Shown: positions 37,001 through 43,811 of the stretch, piece by piece
How positions within the stretch are numbered: position 1 is the stretch's first letter
How the letters are laid out: each line of letters begins with the position of its first letter
Origin: Streptomyces sp. H27-H5
GTDB taxonomy: Bacteria > Actinomycetota > Actinomycetes > Streptomycetales > Streptomycetaceae
Assembly: GCF_026627505.1 (NCBI RefSeq)
Contig: NZ_JAPNLK010000018.1
Span: 1-64,000 of the forward strand
DNA: 64,000 bases
Direction of reading: 5' to 3'
The notes under the pieces: model-generated
Database searches by the model: none
Told to the model about the DNA's origin: nothing
The model's input: the letters and a program-made list of their open reading frames with translations, nothing else
Position numbers and translations under genes: made by a program

Positions 37001-37844
37001 GCTGGTCGAGGCTCCCAAACCCGACACAGGTTCCGACCTTTCGCAGGATGAGGAGGCCCTGCTGCTGGCAAACTGCGGACAGTCTTGTGTCGATGAGTTC
37101 CGCGAGGCCAAGGAGCTCGCGGGCAAGGACGTGCTCGATTGGGTGATCGAGATCGGCGGGCAGGTCCTGCTCGACGAACTCGGCTACACGGATGCCAAGA
37201 AGTGCTTCGGCCAGCGTGACGTCGAAAGCTGCCTGTGGACCTTGGTCAACGCCGTGATGCTCGGCGTGGCCGTCGCGAAGATCCCGGCAGTGGCCAAGGT
37301 GATCTACAAGGTGGGCAAGGGCGTCAATACCTTCCTGGACGGCATGGACCGGGCCCGCTCCACGCTGGAGCGGATGCGCAAGCTGCTGGACACCCTCAAG
37401 AAGGGCCAGCCCGTCATCCAGTGCCTGACAGACCTGGCTCAGAGCACTGCGCACGTGGGCGCCGACGAGCACCGAACCCTGCCGAAGTCCGGTCCCTCAG
37501 GGCTCGCCGCCGGCACGCGCGCCGCTGCGGCCGCGGCCACGCCGAAGGTCTGCGTGACGGTCAACATCCCGGCCGGAAGCACCCTGGCGAAGCTCGCGGA
37601 GAAGTCGGCCAAGAACCAACAGGTGGCCCAGGACCTCAAGAACCTCGAAGCCAAACTCAAGAACGGCAATGACCAGGCCGGAGTCGGCGGGGCCGCCCTC
37701 AGTGGAGGAGTGCGGTACCAGCGTGCCAGGAACGGCGGACGGCTGTTCTACCGTAGGGTAGGTGATGCGTTCGAGATCGTGGCGAAGTCTGACAAGTACT
37801 ACGAGCAGAAGGTCATCGCGGAGCTCAAGAGGATCTATGGCTGA
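34002..37844 (+). CDS. secreted polymorphic toxin, UmbC-like coiled-coil protein
   Basis: The 1280-residue product starts at GTG 34002. Residues 1-45 form a signal peptide with a twin-arginine-like RRSLAS before the hydrophobic run, ending APASA-IE. Residues 46-350 form a folded domain (DRWQASNKVYWETGN, YDQRNLYYRLGEDGHA). One ALF-repeat-like unit, HVGGPQLKKSAARALTGT, is at about residue 78. About 360-1010 is an Ala/Lys/Glu-rich coiled-coil stalk. About 1043-1130 is a Cys-containing hydrophobic pre-toxin segment (KKCFGQRDVESCLW, AVMLGVAVAKIPAVAKV). About 1200-1280 is a small basic domain ending YEQKVIAELKRIYG. This is the order expected of a polymorphic toxin and resembles UmbC of Streptomyces umbrella particles. 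An 8-nt overlap with the next gene suggests a toxin-immunity pair. UmbA and UmbB homologues are not in this window. The toxin activity is unknown. Confidence 0.75.
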   Translation: MQRSTLLRGRNPAVRAALRRSLASTALATSAALLAGLINAAPASAIEIPPDDEPSYRPISLGEQARLDRCSGGFALHVGGPQLKKSAARALTGTAAELAAATDPVMGMDPLRQAMLNDRDAYEGSFGASNDRRDRWQASNKVYWETGNRGGVAQYAPQFDKDIVAFTYDQRNLYYRLGEDGHAPASKAAVGKARELAAQLKGQDTNQDFVTDFMLGDADKTEYNYRATTSSDIARYLRLGGFMKQTPAEDSVEFRLEVEALKAGWGACDSRNPADFYRVMSPIVVTAHMEWEQEYATQVTPRNEIVNAEVTAAGEVRKATDAMTESLGQAWLADQILTWQKYWGSQPANASGRPAASVFTQATKDLGAARTRAADQAKIAATASAAAKTASDKANTAQNTAWTIADVAKTPRGRGLLFAQQSVQVAKASAAAAEAAAKATLTAANAAKATVADSKTLYALAQTQSHALNTEFRRIAAQEAAAQAKAAAASAAAQAKEAADNATKAKAAQATAEAAQETARKAAATAKAERAKAEKEKATAVKERQTAATERAKAQAAEQRAASEREAAGRARTAAEAQATTARDQLGLALDAEGKAAEAREKAETAEVEKNATASRAAALEAAAAAAVGTPAAAETREAATAARAAANDAAGAAGRARTAANEASTAAGNARAASTRADGAAERSRASADKAWSAWETSFAASLTSHAAAADAIDAADAASVNATKAEAEAKKAQAASLQALKNAAAARTEALQTAAWSAVTAGHAYATSMAASAARDSAAQVIQPANTAIAIGTAYRETDSAAAFAALVGQSAKTHAEQQAAAATAKADEATKAAATAKALADKAAGDSKLAAQAAAAAAADTAAALRSMAAARASAAEASRAADAAKKADDKTKEYSAQAGTDAVFAKSAAKDASDAALGANNEATEAEKSAANAHASADAATRDASAADAAATQSEKDAVSAETAAANANQDAKDAESAADRAEEEFRKEQEEARKALVEAPKPDTGSDLSQDEEALLLANCGQSCVDEFREAKELAGKDVLDWVIEIGGQVLLDELGYTDAKKCFGQRDVESCLWTLVNAVMLGVAVAKIPAVAKVIYKVGKGVNTFLDGMDRARSTLERMRKLLDTLKKGQPVIQCLTDLAQSTAHVGADEHRTLPKSGPSGLAAGTRAAAAAATPKVCVTVNIPAGSTLAKLAEKSAKNQQVAQDLKNLEAKLKNGNDQAGVGGAALSGGVRYQRARNGGRLFYRRVGDAFEIVAKSDKYYEQKVIAELKRIYG

Positions 37845-38175
37845 CAGTCCCTTCCACCTCGTGGAGACGTCCCGGTTCACCATCACGTACATCCTCGGCC
37901 TCGATGACGATCCGTTGACGATCGAGAACACCGATGCGATCGTCACGGCCCCGGACGGCACGCGATGGAGTGCCACGCTCCTGACCCGCCGCGAGATAGA
38001 CAGGGTCATGGACCGCTGGGTGACCTCCGGCGAGTGCGCCCACGGCTCCTACCTCCAGGTACAGGACCTGGTGATCGTCCGGGATCCCGGGATGGACTCC
38101 ATGACACGTGCGCTGGTGGACATCTTCGAGGAGTACGGCATGGACACCGACGTCCTTCCCAAGCTGCGCAACTGA
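37837..38175 (+). CDS. putative immunity protein for the polymorphic toxin
   Basis: The 112-residue acidic protein has no signal peptide. The ATG lies inside the last codons of the toxin gene (overlap ATGGCTGA) with AAGAGG 4 bp before it, so translation is coupled. It contains FTITYILGLDDDPLTIEN, a W in TRWSATLLTRREID, and a helical C-terminus ALVDIFEEYGMDTDVLPK. No family is recognised. Size, acidity, cytoplasmic location and a position directly 3' of a basic toxin domain are what an immunity gene should show. The direct evidence is context only. A longer frame from 37762 is rejected because it would begin within the toxin domain in another frame and is Arg/Ser-rich. Confidence 0.7.
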   Translation: MADSPFHLVETSRFTITYILGLDDDPLTIENTDAIVTAPDGTRWSATLLTRREIDRVMDRWVTSGECAHGSYLQVQDLVIVRDPGMDSMTRALVDIFEEYGMDTDVLPKLRN

Positions 38176-38247
38176 CGACACCAACGCCGATAAGGCCGGC
38201 CCCCGGAGGCAGCTTCCAGGGGTCGTCGCAACACGTGGTCGGTTTGG

Positions 38248-38891
38248 TCAGGCGGCGGTTATTTCATGCAGACGCTCGGCTGGGGTTCCCAGTCGAGCGT
38301 TTTGCTTGGGCGGCCGTTGAGTTGGGCTACGACGACGGTGAGATGTGCGCGGTCGTGGACCGACGGGTCGGTGGAGGATGCGTCGGGTTCGGTAGGCTCC
38401 TTTGGTCGGCTGGCGGCGGGCCAGGATTACTCGCGCGCCCGGATGGAATCTCTGCTGGACGATGGACGTCGTGAAGAGCAGGCGGTTGAGCCGCCGATTT
38501 CCGCCTCGGCGCAGTCGGTAGCGTTTCATGTCGGAGGAATAGACCGGAATCAGTGCGATTGCGGTGTAGCGGGCGGGCTTATCTGAGCTGAGGCGGACTG
38601 CCGAGGAGAGGAGGCTGATCCCTGTGATCTCCAGAAACACGGGTGCCAGCGGGGTGCTCAGTTCCCGGATCGTGATTCGAATCCGTGGATACGTGCGTTC
38701 AACTCGTCTATCTCCGTGCGATGTAGGGCCATCTCACTGCCTTGGTCCCAGGTCAGAGACCGCGTGAGGTGGGAGGGCAGGGTCTGGACTGTTTCGACCA
38801 AGGCGTCGCGGACGTGTTCGGCGCCGCGGCCGTCCAGGCCCGCCTGAACGGCGGCCCGCAGCGCGGGGTTCCGGCCGATCCTGCACGGCTT
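38248..38891 (-). pseudogene. IS30-family transposase remnant, deleted and interrupted
   Basis: Pieces of an IS30 transposase are read on the minus strand. At 38891-38826, GRNPALRAAVQAGLDGR is from the N-terminal region. It is fused directly to GAEHVRDALVETVQTLP and SLTWDQGSEMALH (38825-38721), from the DDE catalytic core, so the intervening part is deleted. After an inserted IS110-like segment the C-terminus resumes at about 38397 with TDPSVHDRAH and VVVAQLNGRPSKTL. A further frame change brings in TPAERLHEITAA and the stop at 38248. It cannot make a working protein. Its position just downstream of the toxin-immunity pair suggests past mobile-element activity there. Confidence 0.75.
38401..38720 (-). 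mobile_element. IS110-family transposase fragment inside the IS30 relic
   Basis: Minus-strand reading gives TEIDELNARIHGFES, then after a frame change RELSTPLAPVFLEITGIS. It continues PARYTAIALIPVYSSDMKR and RLRRGGNRRLNRLLF up to HPGARVILARRQPTK. This matches the C-terminal transposase_20 (IS116/110/902) region, where a GIGxxxA motif is followed by YxGxxP and then RxxxGNRxLNxxL. Only about 105 codons remain and they are frameshifted. The N-terminal DEDD domain is absent. Confidence 0.7.
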
Positions 38892-38987
38892 GGGCCCGGT
38901 GCCGGCGAGCATCGGCGCGGGCTTGGGCAGCGAATGGCCGGTACCGACCATTGCCGGGGTGCCGGTTGCGGTGGCTGCGTACGGCCA

Positions 38988-39221
38988 CTACTCCCCGCCG
39001 GGGTCGATCTCCCGGCCCATGGAGTCCCAGACCCGCATGAAACCGAAGCCCTCCTGGGTCAGGATCAGGGCGCCGCCCCGGAGGTGGACCGAGCTCGGCG
39101 GATCGGACTCGGCGAACTCCACATCGATCCAGTCGCCCGGAAGGATGAGGCACTGGCCGCCGATGATCTCGAAGTGGACCATCAGCGGTTCGTCGTGGTT
39201 GGCGTGGAAACGGGTTCTCAT
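38988..39221 (-). CDS. small hypothetical protein (77 aa)
   Basis: The product begins MRTRFHANHDEPLMVHFEII and ends DSMGREIDPGGE. It is predicted beta-rich, with alternating hydrophobic strands (HFEIIGGQCLILPGDWIDVE; SVHLRGGALILTQEGFGFM). No signal peptide or membrane segment is present. The start at 39221 is preferred over the longer 39263 frame because the extra residues overlap the next hairpin region. No family is recognised. It sits between transposon debris and a terminator, so it may be an orphan gene of the same accessory island. Coding status is moderately supported by codon usage and by a plausible compact fold. Confidence 0.55.
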   Translation of the reverse strand: MRTRFHANHDEPLMVHFEIIGGQCLILPGDWIDVEFAESDPPSSVHLRGGALILTQEGFGFMRVWDSMGREIDPGGE

Positions 39222-39267
39222 GGCACATCGTCCCAGTGCTGGAGCAGCGATCGAGCAGCACACAGGC

Positions 39268-39305
39268 GACTGAGGCCCGCTCCGGGAAGGAAGCGGGCCT
39301 CAGTC
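39268..39305. terminator. strong hairpin at the edge of the accessory segment
   Basis: A perfect 14-bp inverted repeat (GACTGAGGCCCGCT and its complement, 10-nt loop) lies 24 bp downstream of the Ser/Pro-rich gene stop (39330, minus strand). It should terminate the DUF6230-DUF6114 operon. It also separates that operon from the small gene at 38988-39221. Confidence 0.85.
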
Positions 39306-39329
39306 GTGCGTGCGGGGTGTGCGGGGGTT

Positions 39330-40658
39330 CTACTCCGGCGGGCCGATGTAGTTCTTGAGGCCCGGGACCGTGAGGTTGCCGCCGAACTGGCCGGCCTGGA
39401 CGACCTTGACGTTCGTGAAGAACGCGAAGGGGACGTTCAGGGGCGGCGGGCTGTTCGGGGTGAACTCGATCGGGATCAGACCGAAGAGGTTGCCCTTGAG
39501 GCTCTCGGTGTACATCGTCACCGTGGCGCCGCGGATGGTGGACGTGGAGCCCGGACGCGACTTCAGGTGGGCGACGTTCCCCTCCTTGCCGACGGTCTGG
39601 TACAGGTCCTTGATGTCCAGGGAGTCCGCCGTGAACTTCAGAACCTTCTTGACCTTGCCGCCCGCCGTCTTCACCTCGACGATGCCCGCGTAGTCCAGGC
39701 CGTAGAGGGTCAGTCGGGAGCTGTCGAGGTACCAGGGCTCGTCGGGCAGGAGCGGGATGCCCGGCTCCAGCTTGGCGTCGGCCAGTGCCTTGGCGTCGAG
39801 GGTCGGACAGGGGAAGGGTTCCTTCCCGTCCGCGTCCTTGGTGGCCGAGGTCGAGGGAGAGGGGGACGGCGAGGTCTTGTCCTCGTCATCGTCCTTCTTC
39901 TCGTCGGACTTGTCCTTGTCGGCCTTGTCCCTGTCGGTGGCCTTGCCCGTCTCGTCCTTGGGGGACTTGGCGGTGTCCTTGACGTCCTGGGGCAGTTCCT
40001 CGACCTTGGCGCCCGCCTGCTTCGCCGCCTCGCGGATCGCGTCCGCCGACGGGTCGGGCTTGGGCGCGGTGGACGTGGTGGGCGCCGGGGTGGCCGGCTT
40101 CTGCGCGAGGGGCTTGCCGAGCTCGTCGAAGAAGTCCTTGACCTTGTCGCCGACACCCAGCGGGTCGAGGGGGTTCGTGGGCTTGGCCGCCGAGGCGGAC
40201 GGCGACGGGGAGGCGCTCGCGGACGGGGTGGCCGCCGGAGTGCTCTGCTTCGCCTTCTCGGGCGTGGTGGGCTTGGAGGCGGACGGCTTCGTACCGGGCT
40301 TGGGTGCCACCGCGCTCGCACCGGGCGAGGGGGTCGCGCTCGGCGACGTGCTCGCACTGGCGCTCGGCGAAGGCGACTTGGACGCGGACGGCGAGGCCGA
40401 CTCCGCGGGCTCGTCGGACCGTGTCACGCACGGACCGGGCGCGAAGGGGATGTCCTTGTCGTCGGCCAGGGCCAGCTTGGGGGCCATGCCCATCCCGACG
40501 AACACGGCGGTCGGCATGGCCGCCAGTGCCATCGTCTTGCCGACGGGTATCTGGAACTTGGTCAGCAGCGACTTCCTGGGCGCCGCGTGTCGCGGGCCCT
40601 TCCTTTCACGGGACTCCGCGTCCGGGGTCACACCCCGCCGCGTCTCGTCACCCCGCAC
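39330..40658 (-). CDS. secreted/anchored Ser-Pro-rich protein of the DUF6230 operon
   Basis: The product is 442 residues from GTG 40658, chosen because GGGAGGA lies 5 bp upstream and the start overlaps the DUF6114 stop by 11 nt. A basic N-terminus precedes a hydrophobic segment (TMALAAMPTAVFVGMGMAPK, about 40-60), a signal or anchor. Residues about 75-150 are Ser/Pro/Ala repeats (SASPSASKSPSPSAS). A charged Lys/Asp region follows around 230-275. The C-terminal 160 residues form a globular domain (WYLDSSRLTLYGLDYAG, LKFTADSLDIKDLYQTV). That domain looks distantly like DUF6230 in strand pattern. It probably spans or decorates the cell wall. The function is unknown. Confidence 0.8.
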   Translation of the reverse strand: MRGDETRRGVTPDAESRERKGPRHAAPRKSLLTKFQIPVGKTMALAAMPTAVFVGMGMAPKLALADDKDIPFAPGPCVTRSDEPAESASPSASKSPSPSASASTSPSATPSPGASAVAPKPGTKPSASKPTTPEKAKQSTPAATPSASASPSPSASAAKPTNPLDPLGVGDKVKDFFDELGKPLAQKPATPAPTTSTAPKPDPSADAIREAAKQAGAKVEELPQDVKDTAKSPKDETGKATDRDKADKDKSDEKKDDDEDKTSPSPSPSTSATKDADGKEPFPCPTLDAKALADAKLEPGIPLLPDEPWYLDSSRLTLYGLDYAGIVEVKTAGGKVKKVLKFTADSLDIKDLYQTVGKEGNVAHLKSRPGSTSTIRGATVTMYTESLKGNLFGLIPIEFTPNSPPPLNVPFAFFTNVKVVQAGQFGGNLTVPGLKNYIGPPE

Positions 40659-41202
40659 TGTTCCTCCCGCCATCGGCGTGGGCAGTCGTCTCGGTCGCGT
40701 AAGCCGTTTCCGTGTCGCGGGGACCGGGGACGGCCAGGTACGGGCCGTCCGCGAGGGCCGCGCCCTTGTCCGTGGCGTCCACTTCCTCCGGATCTGCCGG
40801 CTTGCCGGGCGCCCAGGAGAGCGCGAGCGCACCGCCCAGCAGGGAGAAGAGGAACCCGATGAAGAAGCCTCCGAGGTTGGAGACCGGCAGGGACACCAGG
40901 GCCAGCAGGATCGACGCGACTCCTGCGAAGACCCGCATGCTCTGCTGGAACCAGAGGGCGACACCCAGGGTCATCAAGAGGAGGCCGATGATCAGCGAAC
41001 CCGCGCCCGCCGTCGTCGCCATGGCGAGGGTGACGTTGCCCAGCCGAAGGTCCGCGTAAGGGAAGTACGCGATCGGGAAGCCCCCGAAGAGGATGAAGAG
41101 CCCGGCCCAGAAGGGGCGTTGCCCCCTCCAGTCGCGGAAGCGGTGACGCACCACGGTGAGCCAATGTTCGTCTGCGGAGCGAACCGGGGCCTCGGCGTTC
41201 AT
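40648..41202 (-). CDS. DUF6114 membrane protein
   Basis: The 184-residue product starts MNAEAPVRSADEHW, with AGGGAG upstream. The pattern RGQRPFWAGLFILFGGFPIAY and four hydrophobic segments (about 28-48, 60-85, 90-105, 110-130) identify the actinobacterial DUF6114 family. The last 50 residues are hydrophilic. It is translated between the DUF6230 gene and the Ser/Pro-rich gene, overlapping the latter. The family is regularly found beside DUF6230, but no biochemical role is known to me. It may anchor or export its secreted partners. Confidence 0.88.
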   Translation of the reverse strand: MNAEAPVRSADEHWLTVVRHRFRDWRGQRPFWAGLFILFGGFPIAYFPYADLRLGNVTLAMATTAGAGSLIIGLLLMTLGVALWFQQSMRVFAGVASILLALVSLPVSNLGGFFIGFLFSLLGGALALSWAPGKPADPEEVDATDKGAALADGPYLAVPGPRDTETAYATETTAHADGGRNSAG

Positions 41203-41302
41203 GGACAACAGCTCCCTGGAAACGGTGGTACGGAAAAACTGTGTGGGCCCGGGAGGGTCGGCGACGACATAGCCGGCCCTCCCGGTCACGCACCGGAACC
41301 GA

Positions 41303-41953
41303 CTACTTGACGTCGGAGTCCTTGTAGCAGGGCTCGTCCCCACCGAGCAGGCGCAGCTTGAGGTCGGGCAGCGTGAAGGTACCCGCCGTCGTCGCCCACG
41401 CCTTCTGGCGCACCTTGGTCAGCTTGGCCACCTTGGCCCGCTGGGAGAACAGCGCGCCGTCGGAGACCGTGCCGGCCTTCGGCTTGGTGGTGTGCGAGCC
41501 GTCGCCCACTGCGACACCGATGTCGAGGTCGGTGAACTCGGCGTCCGCGTCGAGCTCGGCGACGTCGAGGTAGATGTTCTTCGCAACGGCGGCTTCGCCC
41601 TTGTTGCCCGTGCGCAGCTGGAGCGTGATGTTGCCGAGCGGAGTCGGCGTCACCAGGGACTGGCACATGTTGGTGATCTTGGCGGAGCTGAAGCCCGACA
41701 CCGTGACCGGGTGGTACGACTTCTTGTCCTTGTTGCCCAGGGTGGCACCCTCGGCGACGCTGCCGTACTGGATCAGGTTCTCACCGACGAGCTCGTCGGC
41801 CGAGACCTTGAAGTCCTGGCCCGAGACGCTGAAGGACGCCGCGAGGGCACCCTGCGCCAGACCCACACCGACCGCGGCCGTGGCCGCGATGCTCGGCACC
41901 ATGACGAGAGCGAAGCGCTTCCATCTGGTCCCACCACGAACCTGAGAACTCAT
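41303..41953 (-). CDS. DUF6230 secreted protein
   Basis: The 216-residue product starts MSSQVRGGTRWKRFALVMVP. AAGGAGGAACGAAA before the ATG is one of the strongest ribosome binding sites in the window, suggesting high expression. The N-terminal hydrophobic segment (SIAATAAVGVGLAQGALA) is a signal peptide or anchor. The mature part (ASFSVSGQDFKVSADELVG, LGNITLQLRTGN, TLPDLKLRLLGG) is beta-rich, with Cys in NMCQSL and EPCYKD. It matches the DUF6230 family. It is first in a three-gene operon with DUF6114 and a Ser/Pro-rich protein. A surface-layer or membrane-associated role is inferred. Confidence 0.88.
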   Translation of the reverse strand: MSSQVRGGTRWKRFALVMVPSIAATAAVGVGLAQGALAASFSVSGQDFKVSADELVGENLIQYGSVAEGATLGNKDKKSYHPVTVSGFSSAKITNMCQSLVTPTPLGNITLQLRTGNKGEAAVAKNIYLDVAELDADAEFTDLDIGVAVGDGSHTTKPKAGTVSDGALFSQRAKVAKLTKVRQKAWATTAGTFTLPDLKLRLLGGDEPCYKDSDVK

Positions 41954-42300
41954 TTTCGTTCCTCCTTCTCGGACGTACATCTCCGGTCCGGGCAGTGCCC
42001 GTCCTGGGATGGGAGAAGTGCTACGTCCTCGGGAAGAAGCGCGAGCGGCCGAGCCGCGGCGAGGCCGCGTCCGTACACAGGCGTTCACCCCCGAGCGACA
42101 ACCACTGGGCCACGCGTTCGCGCAACCTGGGGGGACAGGCCCTGCCGGTGCGGCAGGTACCCCCCTGTCCCACGGCCGGTGCCACTGCCACAGGCCGACT
42201 CGGTGGGGACCCTCCACCGCGGCTCCGGATGAGCGGCTCTGCGGGAAGGACCGAGCGTGGCCGATCGTGGTCCATTCGCGGCCGGGGCACAAGGGGGTTC

Positions 42301-42316
42301 GTTACTGGCGGGTAAC
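42301..42316. promoter_or_regulatory. operator-like element shared with the tetR upstream region
   Basis: GTTACTGGCGGGTAAC is an inverted repeat of GTTAC around a 6-bp spacer. Its 12-bp core TACTGGCGGGTA recurs exactly at 43898-43909, directly before the TetR-family gene. An identical 12-mer in two regulatory regions 1.6 kb apart suggests one regulator binds both. It is about 350 bp upstream of the DUF6230 start. Confidence 0.45.
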
Positions 42317-42435
42317 GGCTGGATAACCGGAGTGAGGCCCACTGTCGTCCGGGGGCAACACAGGGTGTCACCCAGGGCCACGACAAACAGGGAACGAGCG
42401 AACCAACCGGACAGATCACGGGGTTCGACTTACTG

Positions 42436-42489
42436 CGAGTAACAGCGGCCGCGATTACCAAGTTTTGGTAAAGCGCGGCCGCTGTTACT
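42436..42489 (-). terminator. long hairpin downstream of the thioredoxin/TPR gene
   Basis: A 17-bp perfect inverted repeat (GAGTAACAGCGGCCGCG and its complement) encloses a second one (TTACCAA/TTGGTAA). Together they form an almost continuous 54-nt hairpin. It lies 82 bp past the stop of the minus-strand thioredoxin gene. It partly overlaps TTACTGCGAGTAA, so a regulatory rather than purely terminating role is possible. Confidence 0.65.
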
Positions 42490-42570
42490 CCATGTGTCAA
42501 CAAATCGCCGGCGGCCCGTCGAACTCCGGGGACGCCCCCGGACCGGCCACGGACCGTTTCGGGACCGGGC

Positions 42571-43560
42571 CTAGAAGAGCACCCGCGCGAGGGCGGTACG
42601 GGCCGCCGACACCCGGGGGTCGTCCGCCCCGATGACTTCGAACAGCTCCAGGAGCCTCAGCCGTACCGTGTCCCGGTCGTCACCGAACGTCACCCGCACG
42701 GTGTCCACCAGGCGCCCGAAGGCGTCCTCCACGTGACCGCCGACCAGGTCCAGGTCGGCCGCGGCGATCTGCGCCGCCGGGTCCTTGGGGTTATCGGCGG
42801 CCACGGTGCGCACCGCCTGCGGGTTCATGTCCTGGACCCGGACGAGGAGTTCCGCCTGGGCCAGGCCCAGCTTGGCCTCGCTGTTGGCCGGGGCGTCGGC
42901 CAGTACGTTCTTGTACGCCTGCACCGCGCCGGCCAGGTCGCCCGCGTCGAGCGCGACGACGGCCGCCTCCAGCAGGGCGTCGTACGGGCCGACGGGCTCG
43001 GCGGTCTCGACCGGGGCCCGTTCGGCGCTCGGGTCGACCTGGACGCCGATGAGACCGAAGCGCTCCTCCGCGACCTGGACCAGCTGGGCCAGGGTCTCGC
43101 GGATCTGCTGCTCGGGGGCCGCACCCTGGAACAGGGGCAGCACCTGGCCGGCAACCACGGCGAAGACGGCCGGGATGCCCTGGATGCCGAACTGCTGCAT
43201 GAGCAGCTGGTTGGCGTCGACGTCCACCTTGGCCAGGACGAGGCGACCGTTCGCCTCGATGGTCAGCCGCTCCAGGAGGGGGCTGAGCTGCTTGCACGGC
43301 TCACACCACTCGGCCCAGAAGTCGAGGACGACGGGAACCTGGTCGGAGAGCTGGATGACATCGCGGTCGAAACCGGCCTCGTCTACGTCGATGACGAGCG
43401 CGGACGGCGGTACGGCGCCGGTGGGCGCGACGTCGGCGCCGGCGCCGCCCTGGCGGTTCGCCTCGGCTCGCGCCTGCTCGGCCTTCGCCTTGGCCTCGCC
43501 GGCGGCCTTCACCGCGGCGAGGTCGACGACGCCGCTCATGGACATGTTTCTGGGCTGCAT
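42571..43560 (-). CDS. thioredoxin-TPR co-chaperone-like protein (YbbN/CnoX type)
   Basis: The 329-residue product has ATG 43560 with GGGGGAGGAT upstream. An Ala/Lys/Glu-rich N-terminal stretch (about 10-50) is followed by a thioredoxin domain (about 55-165) with VVLDFWAEWCEPCKQLSPLL. The active site is C-E-P-C rather than C-G-P-C. The C-terminal half (about 190-329) carries TPR-like helices (LAGAVQAYKNVLADAPANSE) as in YbbN/CnoX. Such proteins act as redox-linked holdases in the cytoplasm. The frame upstream of 43560 is Asn/Thr/Gly low-complexity and excluded. It is divergent from a TetR gene. Confidence 0.9.
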   Translation of the reverse strand: MQPRNMSMSGVVDLAAVKAAGEAKAKAEQARAEANRQGGAGADVAPTGAVPPSALVIDVDEAGFDRDVIQLSDQVPVVLDFWAEWCEPCKQLSPLLERLTIEANGRLVLAKVDVDANQLLMQQFGIQGIPAVFAVVAGQVLPLFQGAAPEQQIRETLAQLVQVAEERFGLIGVQVDPSAERAPVETAEPVGPYDALLEAAVVALDAGDLAGAVQAYKNVLADAPANSEAKLGLAQAELLVRVQDMNPQAVRTVAADNPKDPAAQIAAADLDLVGGHVEDAFGRLVDTVRVTFGDDRDTVRLRLLELFEVIGADDPRVSAARTALARVLF

Positions 43561-43811
43561 GCGTACATCCTCCCCCGTGTGCGCGCGCCGACGAAAAAGA
43601 TCGGACAAGATCGCGTGAGGAATTCCCGCGCGGGCCCGATCGGTGTTACCCGTGTTGTTGATGTTGCCTGTGCTGCCTGTGTTGCCGCTCCACCGCTGAC
43701 GCGGTGGAGCAGCGCCCCGTGTTGCGTCGTACCGCTTCGGTACGGCTTCGCTTCCCTGAGGTCGGCACCGGGTCCCCACCCGGCGCCCGTAGCTTCGCGT
43801 GGTTGTCGCTC

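Larger units (their letters stand above)
41954..42570. other. 617-bp regulatory spacer upstream of the DUF6230 operon
   Basis: No gene is supported here; open frames on both strands lack coding bias or family features. The spacer holds the promoter region of the DUF6230 operon and an operator-like GTTAC-N6-GTAAC element at 42301. It also holds TTACT-GCG-AGTAA at 42429-42441 and the long hairpin that ends the thioredoxin gene. Confidence 0.6.

Noticed and set aside
34002..37844. Cytoskeletal (Scy/FilP-like) function for the large Ala-rich coiled-coil protein
   Set aside because: It has a secretion signal, a hydrophobic pre-toxin segment and an overlapping acidic partner gene, unlike the cytoplasmic Scy/FilP proteins.
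42021..42503. 160-codon minus-strand frame upstream of the DUF6230 operon
   Set aside because: No RBS, no family features; it spans operator and hairpin elements.
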